From positions 1-64,000 of the forward strand of contig JBJLBO010000004.1 in NCBI GenBank assembly GCA_045568115.1: a DNA stretch of 64,000 nt. Direction: 5' to 3'. The position numbers were made by a program, and so were the translations under genes. This stretch comes from MGIIb-O1 sp002457595. Its GTDB lineage: Archaea > Thermoplasmatota > Poseidoniia > Poseidoniales > Thalassarchaeaceae. Positions 19,634 to 29,471 of this stretch are shown one piece after another. The notes under the pieces are model-generated. The model was given only the letters and a program-made list of their open reading frames with translations. It made no database searches and was not told the origin of the DNA. How positions within the stretch are numbered: position 1 is the stretch's first letter; the number at the start of each line of letters is the position of its first letter.

Positions 19634-21174
19634 AATGAATCTAGAGAAAATTGAGTTCCTGTATCATCTGATGTTTGAGGGCTAGACTCCTCCTTTTGGA
19701 TATGATTTTCATTTTTTCCTTGTGGTTCAAAAACCTCATCCATTATTGTATTTCCAACAGCATCATCAAATGCCTTGAGAATTATTTTTGCTTCTTTTCT
19801 GGATTTTGGAATTCCATGCAGAGCTAGATGTTCTTCTCCAGATAGATTCAGTCTCATTGCTAAAGAGAAGTTGTTTGGTTCACCACCTAACTCTTTATCA
19901 TGAACAGCTAGAATATTAGGCCACAAATCTTCTCTCACAGATGCCTTACTTGAGCCTAAATTCTCAGCCATCTTCTCTATTACACTAGCTGTTCTCCAAG
20001 CCTCATTACCTCTTCTTAGGAAATTAGGGTATGCGATGTATTGGTCAGATGCCGGGTCCTTGAGATCTCCTGAAACTGCAGCTTGAGATGTTAGAACAGA
20101 CCCCCAATACCATGAACGATAGGCTCTATTTGTGAACTTAGTAGCCAATGCTCTATCTGCAAGAAGCATGGCATTGGATATCTCTGATAGGGTTTTGCCC
20201 GCAAAAACAGATTGGTTATTCCATGCAAACCAAGCAAGCATTTCATCAGGGTCTTTATCTGAATTCATAAGTAATTGATTTGCCTCTTTTCCAGATCTTG
20301 ATTTGTATACCTCTCTTAGTGCCTTAAACACATCAATCTGAGAATCCCTTTCTGAAATTTCCGACAAAGATTTTACTGTGGTTAGATCAATATTCTTATC
20401 TGAATTAGCACAAACAGCCTGTAGATCTCTAATTAATGCCCTTAAATCACCAGGATTCCCTTCAATTAATGCTTCTACTGCCTCTGGGTCCATCGAATAT
20501 CCTTCACCATCGAGAACTCTATGACAAATCCTACGCATATGCAATTTTCCGACTCTCTTGAATTGAATATTCTCCGCCATTCTCATAACACGGTCTCGAT
20601 TACTACGCCAACTCCCTCCACTACCCCACAGCCTCATTGGATCATTACATGTCATTATGACCGGTTGTTCAGTATTTTTGAGTAAATTAAGTAATTCCGC
20701 TTTGCCCCCGGAGTCTCCTCTAATAGTGGCGGCTTCCTCTTCCTCTGGCGATAATATTTTGTTGATTTTTTCTTCTGAAATTTGTCGAAAACCGCCAGAT
20801 AGATGGTCAACTTCATCCAATAAAATTACAGTTTTTGAATCCTTTTCTCTGCCACTTGCAAAAGCATCGAGTGATATGTGCTGACTTCCCCGAGTCGCAG
20901 CACGTCTTATTGATGCAGCATTTCTTTCTTCGGAAGCATTGAGTTCAATGATGGTCCAGCCCCTCTCTTTCGCGACTGCTTTAGCCAGGGTTGTTTTACC
21001 TACACCAGGAGGTCCAGATAATAACAATCCACGTTTTTCAGGATTTGTTCCTTTCGTCCAGCGGTCAAGCCATTGACTAATTCTGCGTAATTGTGAGTCG
21101 TTTCCCTCCATTTCAGACATCTTCATCGGACGATATTTTTCCGTCCAATCCTCAATGCCTTGTGTTGCACTCAC
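19630..21174 (-). CDS. rfcL: Replication factor C large subunit
   Basis: This clamp-loader subunit opens the PCNA ring and places it on DNA. The N-terminal AAA+ domain has WTEKYRP, the Walker A GPPGVGKTTLAKA and Walker B LLDEVDH, followed by a MTCNDP sensor region and the helical collar domain. The protein (514 residues) ends in QFSLDSF, a short PCNA-interacting peptide at the extreme C-terminus as in other archaeal RfcL proteins, though it has only one of the usual two aromatic residues. The small subunit is not in the window. It lies downstream of glyS on the same strand. Confidence 0.95.
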   Translation of the reverse strand: MSATQGIEDWTEKYRPMKMSEMEGNDSQLRRISQWLDRWTKGTNPEKRGLLLSGPPGVGKTTLAKAVAKERGWTIIELNASEERNAASIRRAATRGSQHISLDAFASGREKDSKTVILLDEVDHLSGGFRQISEEKINKILSPEEEEAATIRGDSGGKAELLNLLKNTEQPVIMTCNDPMRLWGSGGSWRSNRDRVMRMAENIQFKRVGKLHMRRICHRVLDGEGYSMDPEAVEALIEGNPGDLRALIRDLQAVCANSDKNIDLTTVKSLSEISERDSQIDVFKALREVYKSRSGKEANQLLMNSDKDPDEMLAWFAWNNQSVFAGKTLSEISNAMLLADRALATKFTNRAYRSWYWGSVLTSQAAVSGDLKDPASDQYIAYPNFLRRGNEAWRTASVIEKMAENLGSSKASVREDLWPNILAVHDKELGGEPNNFSLAMRLNLSGEEHLALHGIPKSRKEAKIILKAFDDAVGNTIMDEVFEPQGKNENHIQKEESSPQTSDDTGTQFSLDSF

Positions 21175-21209
21175 AAGTGTCTCTAATCATGGAGCCTCAT
21201 GAAGATTGG

Positions 21210-22925
21210 CTAGAACAGTGAGTGCATCGTGCCGGCTAATAGATTCGAAATGATTTCATCAACAAAAGCTCTTACTTGGACTTGGTCATCTCTTCTTCTA
21301 ATTGTCACACTTCCATCTTCAAGGGACGTGTGGTCGATTGTAAGTGCCCAAGGTACACCTATCTCATCGGCTCTAGCGTATCGTCGTCCAATTGACTTGC
21401 TTGAATCCATTTCTGCACTTCTGTGTGGTAAGGAATTGATTGCCTTGGTAATTTCACTTGCCAATTCTCCCATTCCGTCTTTATCAAATAATGGTAAGAC
21501 AACACAATCAACACTAGAAATTCCTTCAGGAAGTCGAAGGAATGTGTAGTCTTCACCTTCCTTTTTAGATTCTTGATATGAGTGATCTAAAATGTGCCAA
21601 ATTATTCTATCAATTCCAAATGCAGGTTCTATTACATGTGGAGTAAACCATTCTCCACTGACATTGACTACTTCTTTTCTTCTCTCAACCATATTTTCAT
21701 CTATTGAAACAACATTTCCGTTCGATAGTGTAAGCTTAAATGGGAAAAATTCTGGAATATCCGAAAGTTCCTCTAGAGCTGATGTGACTAGACCAGCCTC
21801 ACCTCTAAAATAAGGTCCGATGACAGAACCAATTGCAGTGAGACGGTCTATTTTTTGACTTCTTGGAACTGAGAATTGTCTCCATGCCCTAAGTCCTTTG
21901 GAGTTAGATTTTTTCTCATGACTTAACAAATCATGACAGGTTCGATTTGCGATTCCAACGCATTCAATCCAACCATGTTCTCCATAAATTTCACAATCCC
22001 AACAATCTTCTGCGTAGTGAGCCATTTCTGTACTTGCATGCTGGCGAAATCTTATCCTTTCAGGATCAATCCCGACATTAACAAGAAAATCCCATGTGCG
22101 TGCTAAAAACCAAGCAACTGTAGGGTGTCTGACAATCCCCGAATCTAAAGCCGCTCCAAACCCCATTCTTGTTTCTCCTGAATGAGGTCCATCGGGGTCT
22201 GGAACCAGTAAGACGATTTCTGTTCTTCTGTTTAGGTCGTCAGCAGGTGGTTTTTCGGGATCTATGAAATACTCTAACTCTGCCATATTAAATTCTCGTA
22301 ATCTAATCATACCTTGTCTGGGACTAATTTCATTTCGGTATCCTTTACCCGTTTGAATCGCCCCGAAAGGTAATTTTTGTCTAAAATGCCTGTATAGGGC
22401 AGGGAATAGCATGAACATTCCTTGAGCGGTTTCAGGGCGCATGTAGGCAGTCCTTCCTGCACTCATTGCACCAATTTTAGTACTAAACATTAGATTCATT
22501 GGCTTGGCAGGAGTCCAAGTATTTTCTGAGCAATTGGGGCAATTAGCACCATTTCCTAGTAACTTGTCAATTTCTTCAGCGGATAAGGAATCAGCATTAG
22601 GGTATTGTTCTTCAACAAGGTGGTCAGCTCTGAATATGGAATTGCATGATTTGCATTCAGTCATTAGGTCATTAAATTCACCAACATGGCCACTAGCAAT
22701 TAACACAGTTTCTGGCGTTACAGTTGGCGAGTCTATCTCAACTATATCTCCATGACTAAGCCAATGGTCAACCCAACTTTGTACAACTCTTCTTCTGATG
22801 GATGCACCCACGGGTCCGTAATCAATTAGACCTGATACTCCACCATAAATTTCGAAGGCTGGAAGTATTATCCCTCGTCGCCTAAGCATCGAGGTGAGCC
22901 TATCCATCCGGCCTTCATCAGACAT
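21210..22925 (-). CDS. glyS: Glycyl-tRNA synthetase (class II, archaeal/eukaryotic type)
   Basis: The enzyme charges tRNA-Gly. The 571 residues include class II motif 1 (IYGGVSGLIDYGPVGASIRR), a zinc-binding-like insertion (CKSC ... CPNC, about residues 90-135), the AQGMF region after MRPETAQG, motif 2 (FRNEISPRQGMIRLREF, partly visible as GYRNEISPR), and motif 3 near FGIDRIIW. A C-terminal anticodon-binding domain follows. This is the alpha2 GRS1-type enzyme, not the bacterial alpha2beta2 form. It is 35 bases upstream of rfcL and divergent from lhr across a 210-base gap. Confidence 0.96.
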   Translation of the reverse strand: MSDEGRMDRLTSMLRRRGIILPAFEIYGGVSGLIDYGPVGASIRRRVVQSWVDHWLSHGDIVEIDSPTVTPETVLIASGHVGEFNDLMTECKSCNSIFRADHLVEEQYPNADSLSAEEIDKLLGNGANCPNCSENTWTPAKPMNLMFSTKIGAMSAGRTAYMRPETAQGMFMLFPALYRHFRQKLPFGAIQTGKGYRNEISPRQGMIRLREFNMAELEYFIDPEKPPADDLNRRTEIVLLVPDPDGPHSGETRMGFGAALDSGIVRHPTVAWFLARTWDFLVNVGIDPERIRFRQHASTEMAHYAEDCWDCEIYGEHGWIECVGIANRTCHDLLSHEKKSNSKGLRAWRQFSVPRSQKIDRLTAIGSVIGPYFRGEAGLVTSALEELSDIPEFFPFKLTLSNGNVVSIDENMVERRKEVVNVSGEWFTPHVIEPAFGIDRIIWHILDHSYQESKKEGEDYTFLRLPEGISSVDCVVLPLFDKDGMGELASEITKAINSLPHRSAEMDSSKSIGRRYARADEIGVPWALTIDHTSLEDGSVTIRRRDDQVQVRAFVDEIISNLLAGTMHSLF

Positions 22926-23031
22926 CGTAACATGGTTGCGATTAGTTCCTATCTTTCAAACCATCCTCAATAAATTGTGACAGAACAATAATCCTCTATA
23001 TTGTGGACTTTGCCAAATTAAGTATGATATT

Positions 23032-23049
23032 GACATATATTCATATGTC
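23032..23049. promoter_or_regulatory. Perfect palindrome in the glyS-lhr divergent intergenic region
   Basis: GACATAT and ATATGTC flank ATTC, a 7-bp perfect inverted repeat. It is within the 210-base gap (22926-23135) between the divergent glyS and lhr starts, about 85 bases before the lhr ATG. It is suitable for a dimeric regulator, and its AT core could also serve as a TATA element. Apart from a TATA-like CTATATT at 22996-23002, nothing else was recognised in this gap. Confidence 0.4.
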
Positions 23050-23135
23050 CCTTTCAGTATTATCTATTAATTGAAGGAGCGAAGTATTCATTTACGGCAT
23101 CGACGCGCTCTATCTCCGTAGTATGAGGCGAACTA

Positions 23136-26100
23136 ATGCCTAGAATAGAGTATATTGAAGATCCTTGGGAAACTGAGCAGCTTTTAGAGCGTCTTAGTCC
23201 GCCAGTTAGAAATTGGTTTAAAGACAAGTTTCCCGACTTCACAGACCCTCAAAAACTTGCGATACCAAGAATATTGAATGGAGAGCATATTCTGCTTTGT
23301 TCTCCTACAGGTTCCGGAAAAACTCTCACTGCCTTTCTTTCAATAATTGATGACCTTGTTAGGAGGTCGCTGGATGGTACTCTTGAAAGTAAATCGGTGC
23401 AGTGCGTCTATATTTCTCCAATAAAGGCTCTTGCTAATGATATTCAAAAGAATCTCATAGGTCCACTTACGGAAATCCGAGAGAAGTATTTACCAGGTCG
23501 AGCGAAAGAGATCAAGGTTGGACTAAGAACGGGTGACACACCACAGAAAGAGCGTCAAAGGATGCTCCGCAATCCTCCTCATATTCTAATCACTACTCCT
23601 GAATCATTGGCTCTAGCTCTTGCCTCCAAACACTTCAGGCCGCTTCTAAATAATCTGAAATGGATGATTATGGATGAATTGCATTCATTGGTCCCAACTA
23701 AAAGGGGAACTCATCTATCTTTGAGTCTAGCCTTAATGGACACAGTAATTGAGTCTGATGTTCAAAGAATAGGGATATCTGCCACGATGGAGCCTCTTGA
23801 GGCGGTTGCTGAATTCTTGGTGGCTAGTGATACTAGAGAGAGTGATTCAGAGCCTCAAAGTGTTTCAATTGCTAAAGTATCGGGTTCTAGAGAACTAGAT
23901 TTAGATATTATTTTACCAACTCCAAGATTTTCATCACTCCCTGTCAAGGATATTCTTGAGCATAATGTTGACCGAATTAAAGAGATAGTAGAAGCTCACA
24001 CAACAACTCTAGTTTTCGTTAATACGCGTCAAATGACTGAAACTGTTGTTCAGAAACTGAAAATTGCCGGTACAGAAGGTGTCGAGGGTCATCATGGTTC
24101 GATGGATAAATCAATTCGTTTGGATGTCGAACAACGTCTCAAGAACGGCCGTCTTCGTTGTGTAGTGTCTTCCTCCAGTCTTGAAATGGGTATTGATATT
24201 GGTTCTGTTGATTGCGTCGTCCAGGTAGGCAGCCCGGGTTCAATAGCGACGGCACTCCAAAGAATCGGTCGTGCTGGTCACCAGGTAGGAGGATTGCCTC
24301 GGGCTCGATTTTTACCTACTTCACCTCAAGATCTTCTAGAAGTAGTTGCACTTCAAAATGGGATTCTAAGGGGTTCAATGGATCTTCTCAAATTCCCTCA
24401 GAATGGTCTTGATGTGCTTGCCCAATTTATGATAGGATTGACAATCATCAGAGAATGGGATATCGATGAAGGGTATGAGTTAGTAACTGCAGCATGGCCG
24501 TATAGAAATCTTCCTTATGATGATTATATCGAAGTCCTAGATCTTCTTGAAGAAGAGCGAAGAGTTTGGGTTGATTGGGAAGAGAATAGATTCGGGAAAC
24601 GTGGTTATGCTCAAATGATATATTACACTAATGTTGGAACTATTGCTCCGGACAATAACTACCTTGTTTTCACTTCGGATGGAACTATGGTCGGTCAACT
24701 ATCTAGTGGATTCGTAGCAAGTATGCGGAATGGTGATGTCTTCCTCCTTGGAGGTTCAACATATCGTGTTTCCACCATTCAAGGTACACGTGTAAATGTC
24801 ACTCCTGCTACAGGATACCGACCTACAATACCTTCTTGGGCAGGCGAAGCAAACAGTCGCTCTAATGAATTGAGTTACGAGGTTCTTGATATTCTAGAAC
24901 ACGCATCAACAATGAATCGTATGAATTTTGATGTTAGGACATTATTGACTGATGTATACAAACTTAACAAACCAGTTTCCAATGCCTTAGCGAACTATCT
25001 CGACGAACATTGTGCAACAACGTTCCAAGTTCCTTCGCGCGATCGAATTCTAATTGAACAGGTTGTAACTTCACCCTTGCCAACGTATATTGTCACTACG
25101 TGCCGAGGAAGGGCATTCAATTTAGCACTGGGTTATCTATTCGCTGGAATTGCAGTTCGAGATAACATCATTGTAAATGAAATATCTTTTGATGAAAATG
25201 GATTCATGATAAAACTCAGTCATGAGGTGGAAATTAAGAAGATTCCTGAGTTATTCAAGGATGATTCAAGTAGAGAAGTTCTGAAAAGATATATGCTTGA
25301 TTCACAACTTTTTGCGAAAAGATTCCGAGAGGTTTCTAGCCGAAGCATGCTAAATCCGCGAAGAATTGGTGCTGATGAAGTCAGTCCTAAGCAATTCCAG
25401 AATAGAGCGGAACAAATTCTTAGGGCACATCGTCAGATGGAAGAGTCAGTCGTCATTCGTGAGGCAATGAATGAGATAATGAATTCGGATTTGGAAATGG
25501 AGCAATTAGCCGATTTCATAGGACGTATGGATTCTGAGGATGTCCGCTTAGTCCATCGGAAAGTGAAGATGCCTTCTCCTCTAGGAATGACTCTATTCAT
25601 GTCTTCTTTCGAGGATTTGTTGAGTCTAAGAACTCGTGCTTATCTGATTAAAGATATAGATCCTGAAATCCTCCGTCGTCTACTCGGTGCGCGTTCTTTA
25701 GCAACCGACTTAGATAGGGAGAGATTAGCCAAGTATTACCAAGATAAAGTAGCTGTTCCTAATTCAGCCACAGGGCTGTTAAGACTCATGGATATGGGGG
25801 GGGGTCTTGAAAAATCTCTTACTCATCCCTTGTATAGTGAGAAACTCAAATCTATCGGTTTTGATAATTTACGAGGTTGGGTGCATGAATTAGCCGAACG
25901 TGGTCTAATAACCAAGGTGCGAAACACGGGTCATTCTAAGATTGATGATAAATGGTTCTCCGAAAGGATGGCAGGAGTTCATGGGACTTTAGGTTGCCTT
26001 GCAGTTTCTGGCGCTTCCGAGATGGAAGATCTTAGAGAATTGTACACTGGGGGTTTGACCTATGAGATGGGTGTCAATTTTTCAAATGGGATTCCATCAA

Positions 26101-28433
26101 AATGGAAAGAGACTTATCTTTCAGATCCTATAGATTGTCTCCGCTTGAAGTTAATCGATATGCTTGGTTCTGAAGGGCCTCGAAAGTTAGAGGACTTAGT
26201 TGAAAGATTGCCATTCCCTAAAGGTCAGGTTGAAGCAGTCCTTCAAGAACTAGAAATGAGAAATCTGGTTTCAATAGGATTTTTCACTCAAACAGAGGAT
26301 GGAGAATACATTCTACGAGTTGATGAATACCGAATCACAGGAGGCCAGGTCGAAGTTGTGGATTACCGAACTCTTCAGACGCATATTCTTCACAAATCGT
26401 TTCGTAAATTCGACGAACCTGCAGATGCAATCCGAAATTTATTGTTAGTTCAAAGACGCGACGAGATGCTTCATCGAGTCAAGGATTATCGATTTCGAGA
26501 TTGGAAAGACATCAAGCATGATCAAGATATCATCAATGGTAGATTGTTGCACAACAGGGTTGGTTATACAATGGAGGACCAAATACCACTTGTTCTAGGG
26601 CTTCGTGGAGATCCTTGGCTTGGTTCTTTAGAAGAAGAACTAATTGAGAAAATTCCGAAGGAGGGAATGAGTCGAGCAGAATTATTCGAAGGTTATCCAA
26701 AAGGCAAGGACAATCAACACATTCAACGTTCATTGAAAAGTGCCTTGGGGAATCTTGAAAGACAACTTTTGATAGGTAAGAAGTATGTTCAATTACCAAA
26801 CCGCAAACGCTCTCTTGCGATATTCCATAGGATTCATGAGCGCGTCAAACCGATGAAATTTGATGAAGCAGTGAAGTCGTTAATAGAAAGAATTGGTCCA
26901 GTGCGACTACACACACTACGATTCTTTGTTTCTCGTCCCGTGGAAGAGTTAGCGGAAACTCTACGAGATTTAGAGAACTCTGGAAAAATTGTTCGCGTAG
27001 TCGCTCTTCAACCAGATCCAACTGATTATTATTCTAGTCACGGAGATGCTGAAGAGTTGCTATCTCCTATGGCAGAAGATCGCACAATGCGTATCCTTTC
27101 TCAATCAGATCCATTCTGTTCCCGATTCATTCATGAAGTACGACTAATATTGAAACAGGGTTGGTATCATCCTGTATTCAAAGGAGTGGATCCAGTTGGG
27201 CGGATTCTTATGTTCGTTGTCAATGATTACTTAGAAATTAAAGATATCAATATCCCGCATTCTTACCTTGATGAGTTCAAAGTTACATTTAACGAATTAT
27301 TAGAGAATTACCGCGACCGCCTCGTGGATGTTTCTGTAATTCATGCATTCAATGGAGTACCTGTTCATGATTGCGACGAGAATGTCCAACAGATTCTTTC
27401 CGACCTTGGTTTCGAATCAATGGGGGATGGTGAGAGATATATCCGCGGCGGAGTAGTCCAACCAATGCCACGCAAACAAATAAATCGTAGTATATTCCAC
27501 CATCATTCACTCCATCAAAAAAGCCGCCATGAGAATGAAACCATGGCTCTTGAACATCTAAATGAATTGAGAGATGATTTTGCATTACGTGGTCGTTGTG
27601 AAATGTATCGCGTTGACTTAAAGTCAATGGCAGCCGCCCATAGACTCCATCAAGGAACAAATCTTCGTGGGCACTTAGTTTGGGCTCGAATGTCTCATTT
27701 CCAAAAACTTTTGACTATACGAAATGTTTCAGCCCCCGAAGAAGATGAAGATATCTTACAGTTCTTCAGAGAACATCACGACCCCACTATATTTATGGAA
27801 AGATATGCCATGAAAAGAGCTGAATTCCGTAAATTAATTTCTCCACTAATGAGGAGTGGACATCTTATCCAAGATTACAGAGGCGGATTCAAGACTGTGG
27901 AGCCGATTAGAAACTCAGATTTGTGGGAAATCAAACGAGATTACCTAAGAGATTTAGTTAAGGATTATCCAGTCATTACTCTAAAGCAAGTTGAGAGATT
28001 GGCTGGTTCACCTTTCTCTGCTGAAGAAATTAGTGATGTGATGAGAGAATTTGAAGATGATGGAACTCTAATCAAAGGATTCCTCGTCGATGATATGCAT
28101 GACGTCTGTTGGGGACGTCTTGACTTACTTGATGAATCCAATTCATTATCTCGTTCAAGAGATCTCGTAATTCCTCCTTCTGATCCGTTAATACACTATT
28201 ATGGTAGTCTTCTTAGAGAGAGATTCGGTTATGGTTCCGCTTACCTTGTTTTCCATCGTGAGGAGCCTGTTGCTGCATTCAAGGCAAATACGCGTGAAGG
28301 TGTGATTCATATTACTGATTTTGTCGGCGACTCGGACCTCGAGAAAGAGGCTTTACGTGTAATGAAAGAATTTGCATGGGAGCATGATATGCCATTGAAA
28401 GGTAAATTCTATGAGAGACTTAGAACACGATAA
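23136..28433 (+). CDS. lhr: Large Lhr-type superfamily 2 helicase
   Basis: This is a DNA (or RNA-DNA) translocating helicase linked to repair. The N-terminal RecA pair carries Walker A SPTGSGKT (motif I), ISPIKAL (Ia), TTPESL (Ib), DELH (II), SATM (III), VFVNTR (IV), SSLEMGIDIG (V) and QRIGRAGHQ (VI), the exact Lhr pattern. The Lhr core with winged-helix and Lhr-specific beta domains occupies roughly the first 900 residues. Another ~860 residues follow, with helix-rich winged-helix-like segments as in the long bacterial Lhr form, and end with an AYLVFHREEPVAAFK beta region reminiscent of the AlkZ/YcaQ winged-helix family. The total of 1,765 residues is about twice the usual archaeal Lhr. It is convergent with artA with no gap. 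Confidence 0.92.
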   Translation: MPRIEYIEDPWETEQLLERLSPPVRNWFKDKFPDFTDPQKLAIPRILNGEHILLCSPTGSGKTLTAFLSIIDDLVRRSLDGTLESKSVQCVYISPIKALANDIQKNLIGPLTEIREKYLPGRAKEIKVGLRTGDTPQKERQRMLRNPPHILITTPESLALALASKHFRPLLNNLKWMIMDELHSLVPTKRGTHLSLSLALMDTVIESDVQRIGISATMEPLEAVAEFLVASDTRESDSEPQSVSIAKVSGSRELDLDIILPTPRFSSLPVKDILEHNVDRIKEIVEAHTTTLVFVNTRQMTETVVQKLKIAGTEGVEGHHGSMDKSIRLDVEQRLKNGRLRCVVSSSSLEMGIDIGSVDCVVQVGSPGSIATALQRIGRAGHQVGGLPRARFLPTSPQDLLEVVALQNGILRGSMDLLKFPQNGLDVLAQFMIGLTIIREWDIDEGYELVTAAWPYRNLPYDDYIEVLDLLEEERRVWVDWEENRFGKRGYAQMIYYTNVGTIAPDNNYLVFTSDGTMVGQLSSGFVASMRNGDVFLLGGSTYRVSTIQGTRVNVTPATGYRPTIPSWAGEANSRSNELSYEVLDILEHASTMNRMNFDVRTLLTDVYKLNKPVSNALANYLDEHCATTFQVPSRDRILIEQVVTSPLPTYIVTTCRGRAFNLALGYLFAGIAVRDNIIVNEISFDENGFMIKLSHEVEIKKIPELFKDDSSREVLKRYMLDSQLFAKRFREVSSRSMLNPRRIGADEVSPKQFQNRAEQILRAHRQMEESVVIREAMNEIMNSDLEMEQLADFIGRMDSEDVRLVHRKVKMPSPLGMTLFMSSFEDLLSLRTRAYLIKDIDPEILRRLLGARSLATDLDRERLAKYYQDKVAVPNSATGLLRLMDMGGGLEKSLTHPLYSEKLKSIGFDNLRGWVHELAERGLITKVRNTGHSKIDDKWFSERMAGVHGTLGCLAVSGASEMEDLRELYTGGLTYEMGVNFSNGIPSKWKETYLSDPIDCLRLKLIDMLGSEGPRKLEDLVERLPFPKGQVEAVLQELEMRNLVSIGFFTQTEDGEYILRVDEYRITGGQVEVVDYRTLQTHILHKSFRKFDEPADAIRNLLLVQRRDEMLHRVKDYRFRDWKDIKHDQDIINGRLLHNRVGYTMEDQIPLVLGLRGDPWLGSLEEELIEKIPKEGMSRAELFEGYPKGKDNQHIQRSLKSALGNLERQLLIGKKYVQLPNRKRSLAIFHRIHERVKPMKFDEAVKSLIERIGPVRLHTLRFFVSRPVEELAETLRDLENSGKIVRVVALQPDPTDYYSSHGDAEELLSPMAEDRTMRILSQSDPFCSRFIHEVRLILKQGWYHPVFKGVDPVGRILMFVVNDYLEIKDINIPHSYLDEFKVTFNELLENYRDRLVDVSVIHAFNGVPVHDCDENVQQILSDLGFESMGDGERYIRGGVVQPMPRKQINRSIFHHHSLHQKSRHENETMALEHLNELRDDFALRGRCEMYRVDLKSMAAAHRLHQGTNLRGHLVWARMSHFQKLLTIRNVSAPEEDEDILQFFREHHDPTIFMERYAMKRAEFRKLISPLMRSGHLIQDYRGGFKTVEPIRNSDLWEIKRDYLRDLVKDYPVITLKQVERLAGSPFSAEEISDVMREFEDDGTLIKGFLVDDMHDVCWGRLDLLDESNSLSRSRDLVIPPSDPLIHYYGSLLRERFGYGSAYLVFHREEPVAAFKANTREGVIHITDFVGDSDLEKEALRVMKEFAWEHDMPLKGKFYERLRTR

Positions 28434-29423
28434 TCAATTCACAGAATCAGATTCATCTTTTCTTTGCTTTAGGGGTAGTAATCGCATAATGTGATTATGC
28501 ATTTCAGGTAGTAAATCAAACAAAGCAATAGCCATCAAAAACATTGCAAACAAACTCGCCACTTTTGCCGCATAACTATGTGCAAAATCAAACATACCAA
28601 TACCTCTAATCGCCCAATTCGAGTATGTATCTGTTAGCCAAACAATCCCTGCATTTCTGAATGTATTCAATACATGTATAGTGGGTATTGCAATCATTAA
28701 TCCTCTTAATCTTCTATTCCATGGTACAGAGCGAAGAGCACAAATTGCTCCAACAAAAATTATCATTGATTGAAGTCCTGAGCAACTTAGAATGAAACTA
28801 ATGTTGGCTTCTTCACCATTAGAATGATACATAGGAACAAAGAATCCACTCTCTCCCAATGGCTGAGTCAGTAAGAACAAATTTCCCTCCCAGTCTGAAA
28901 GAGATACCTCCCCTCCTCCTTCAAGGCTAACCATCATCTCTCCTATTGAATAAGACCCCAATCCAGCAAATTCTAGCATCCATTCGGCACTATGTGCTGT
29001 GAATAGAACAAGGCCAATATTGAGATACGGGATTAAATAGACAATATGGTAAGGGATTATTGACCAAGCAACCATTCCTCTAAACCAAATTAATGATTCA
29101 TCAGTAGACTTCTTTTGAATTTCTATTATTGCAAGAACTATGCCTCCAGGAAGTGCCGCTGCAGTCATTAAAATTAACACGGGGTCTTCAATTTTGATGT
29201 AATAAGATGACTGAAGGTATACAAAGAGGCCAAGTAGAATCCATCCTGGTGCTGCAATATTAGCACCTCTTGGCTTTTCTGCATCTCTAAAAGAGATGGC
29301 GAGAAGTACCATTCCTAATATCCCTAAAACTAATCTTACTGACTCGCTACTAATGTCAAGTAACTCTGCAATAGTGGCAATAGCGGCACTAATGGGCTCC
29401 TGCATTATTACGACTCGGGCCAT
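28434..29423 (-). CDS. artA: Archaeosortase A-like transpeptidase
   Basis: This multipass membrane enzyme should remove C-terminal PGF-CTERM helices and couple the protein to lipid. The 329 residues have about eight hydrophobic segments. The family signature is present: Cys214 in LSCSGLQSM, then VPWNRRLRG, the Arg256 segment VLNTFRNAGI, and FDFAHSYAAKVASL with His282. These match the archaeosortase/exosortase core. It diverges from gmhA, with only 15 bases between this ATG and the longest possible gmhA start. The gene end abuts lhr. A PGF-CTERM substrate is encoded at 11039-11125, so the pairing is internally consistent. Substrate assignment is inference. Confidence 0.88.
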   Translation of the reverse strand: MARVVIMQEPISAAIATIAELLDISSESVRLVLGILGMVLLAISFRDAEKPRGANIAAPGWILLGLFVYLQSSYYIKIEDPVLILMTAAALPGGIVLAIIEIQKKSTDESLIWFRGMVAWSIIPYHIVYLIPYLNIGLVLFTAHSAEWMLEFAGLGSYSIGEMMVSLEGGGEVSLSDWEGNLFLLTQPLGESGFFVPMYHSNGEEANISFILSCSGLQSMIIFVGAICALRSVPWNRRLRGLMIAIPTIHVLNTFRNAGIVWLTDTYSNWAIRGIGMFDFAHSYAAKVASLFAMFLMAIALFDLLPEMHNHIMRLLPLKQRKDESDSVN

Positions 29424-29471
29424 TAACTCGTAAATAGGATGCCGTCTCCGGTTCGTCCTGAGGTGCAGGTG

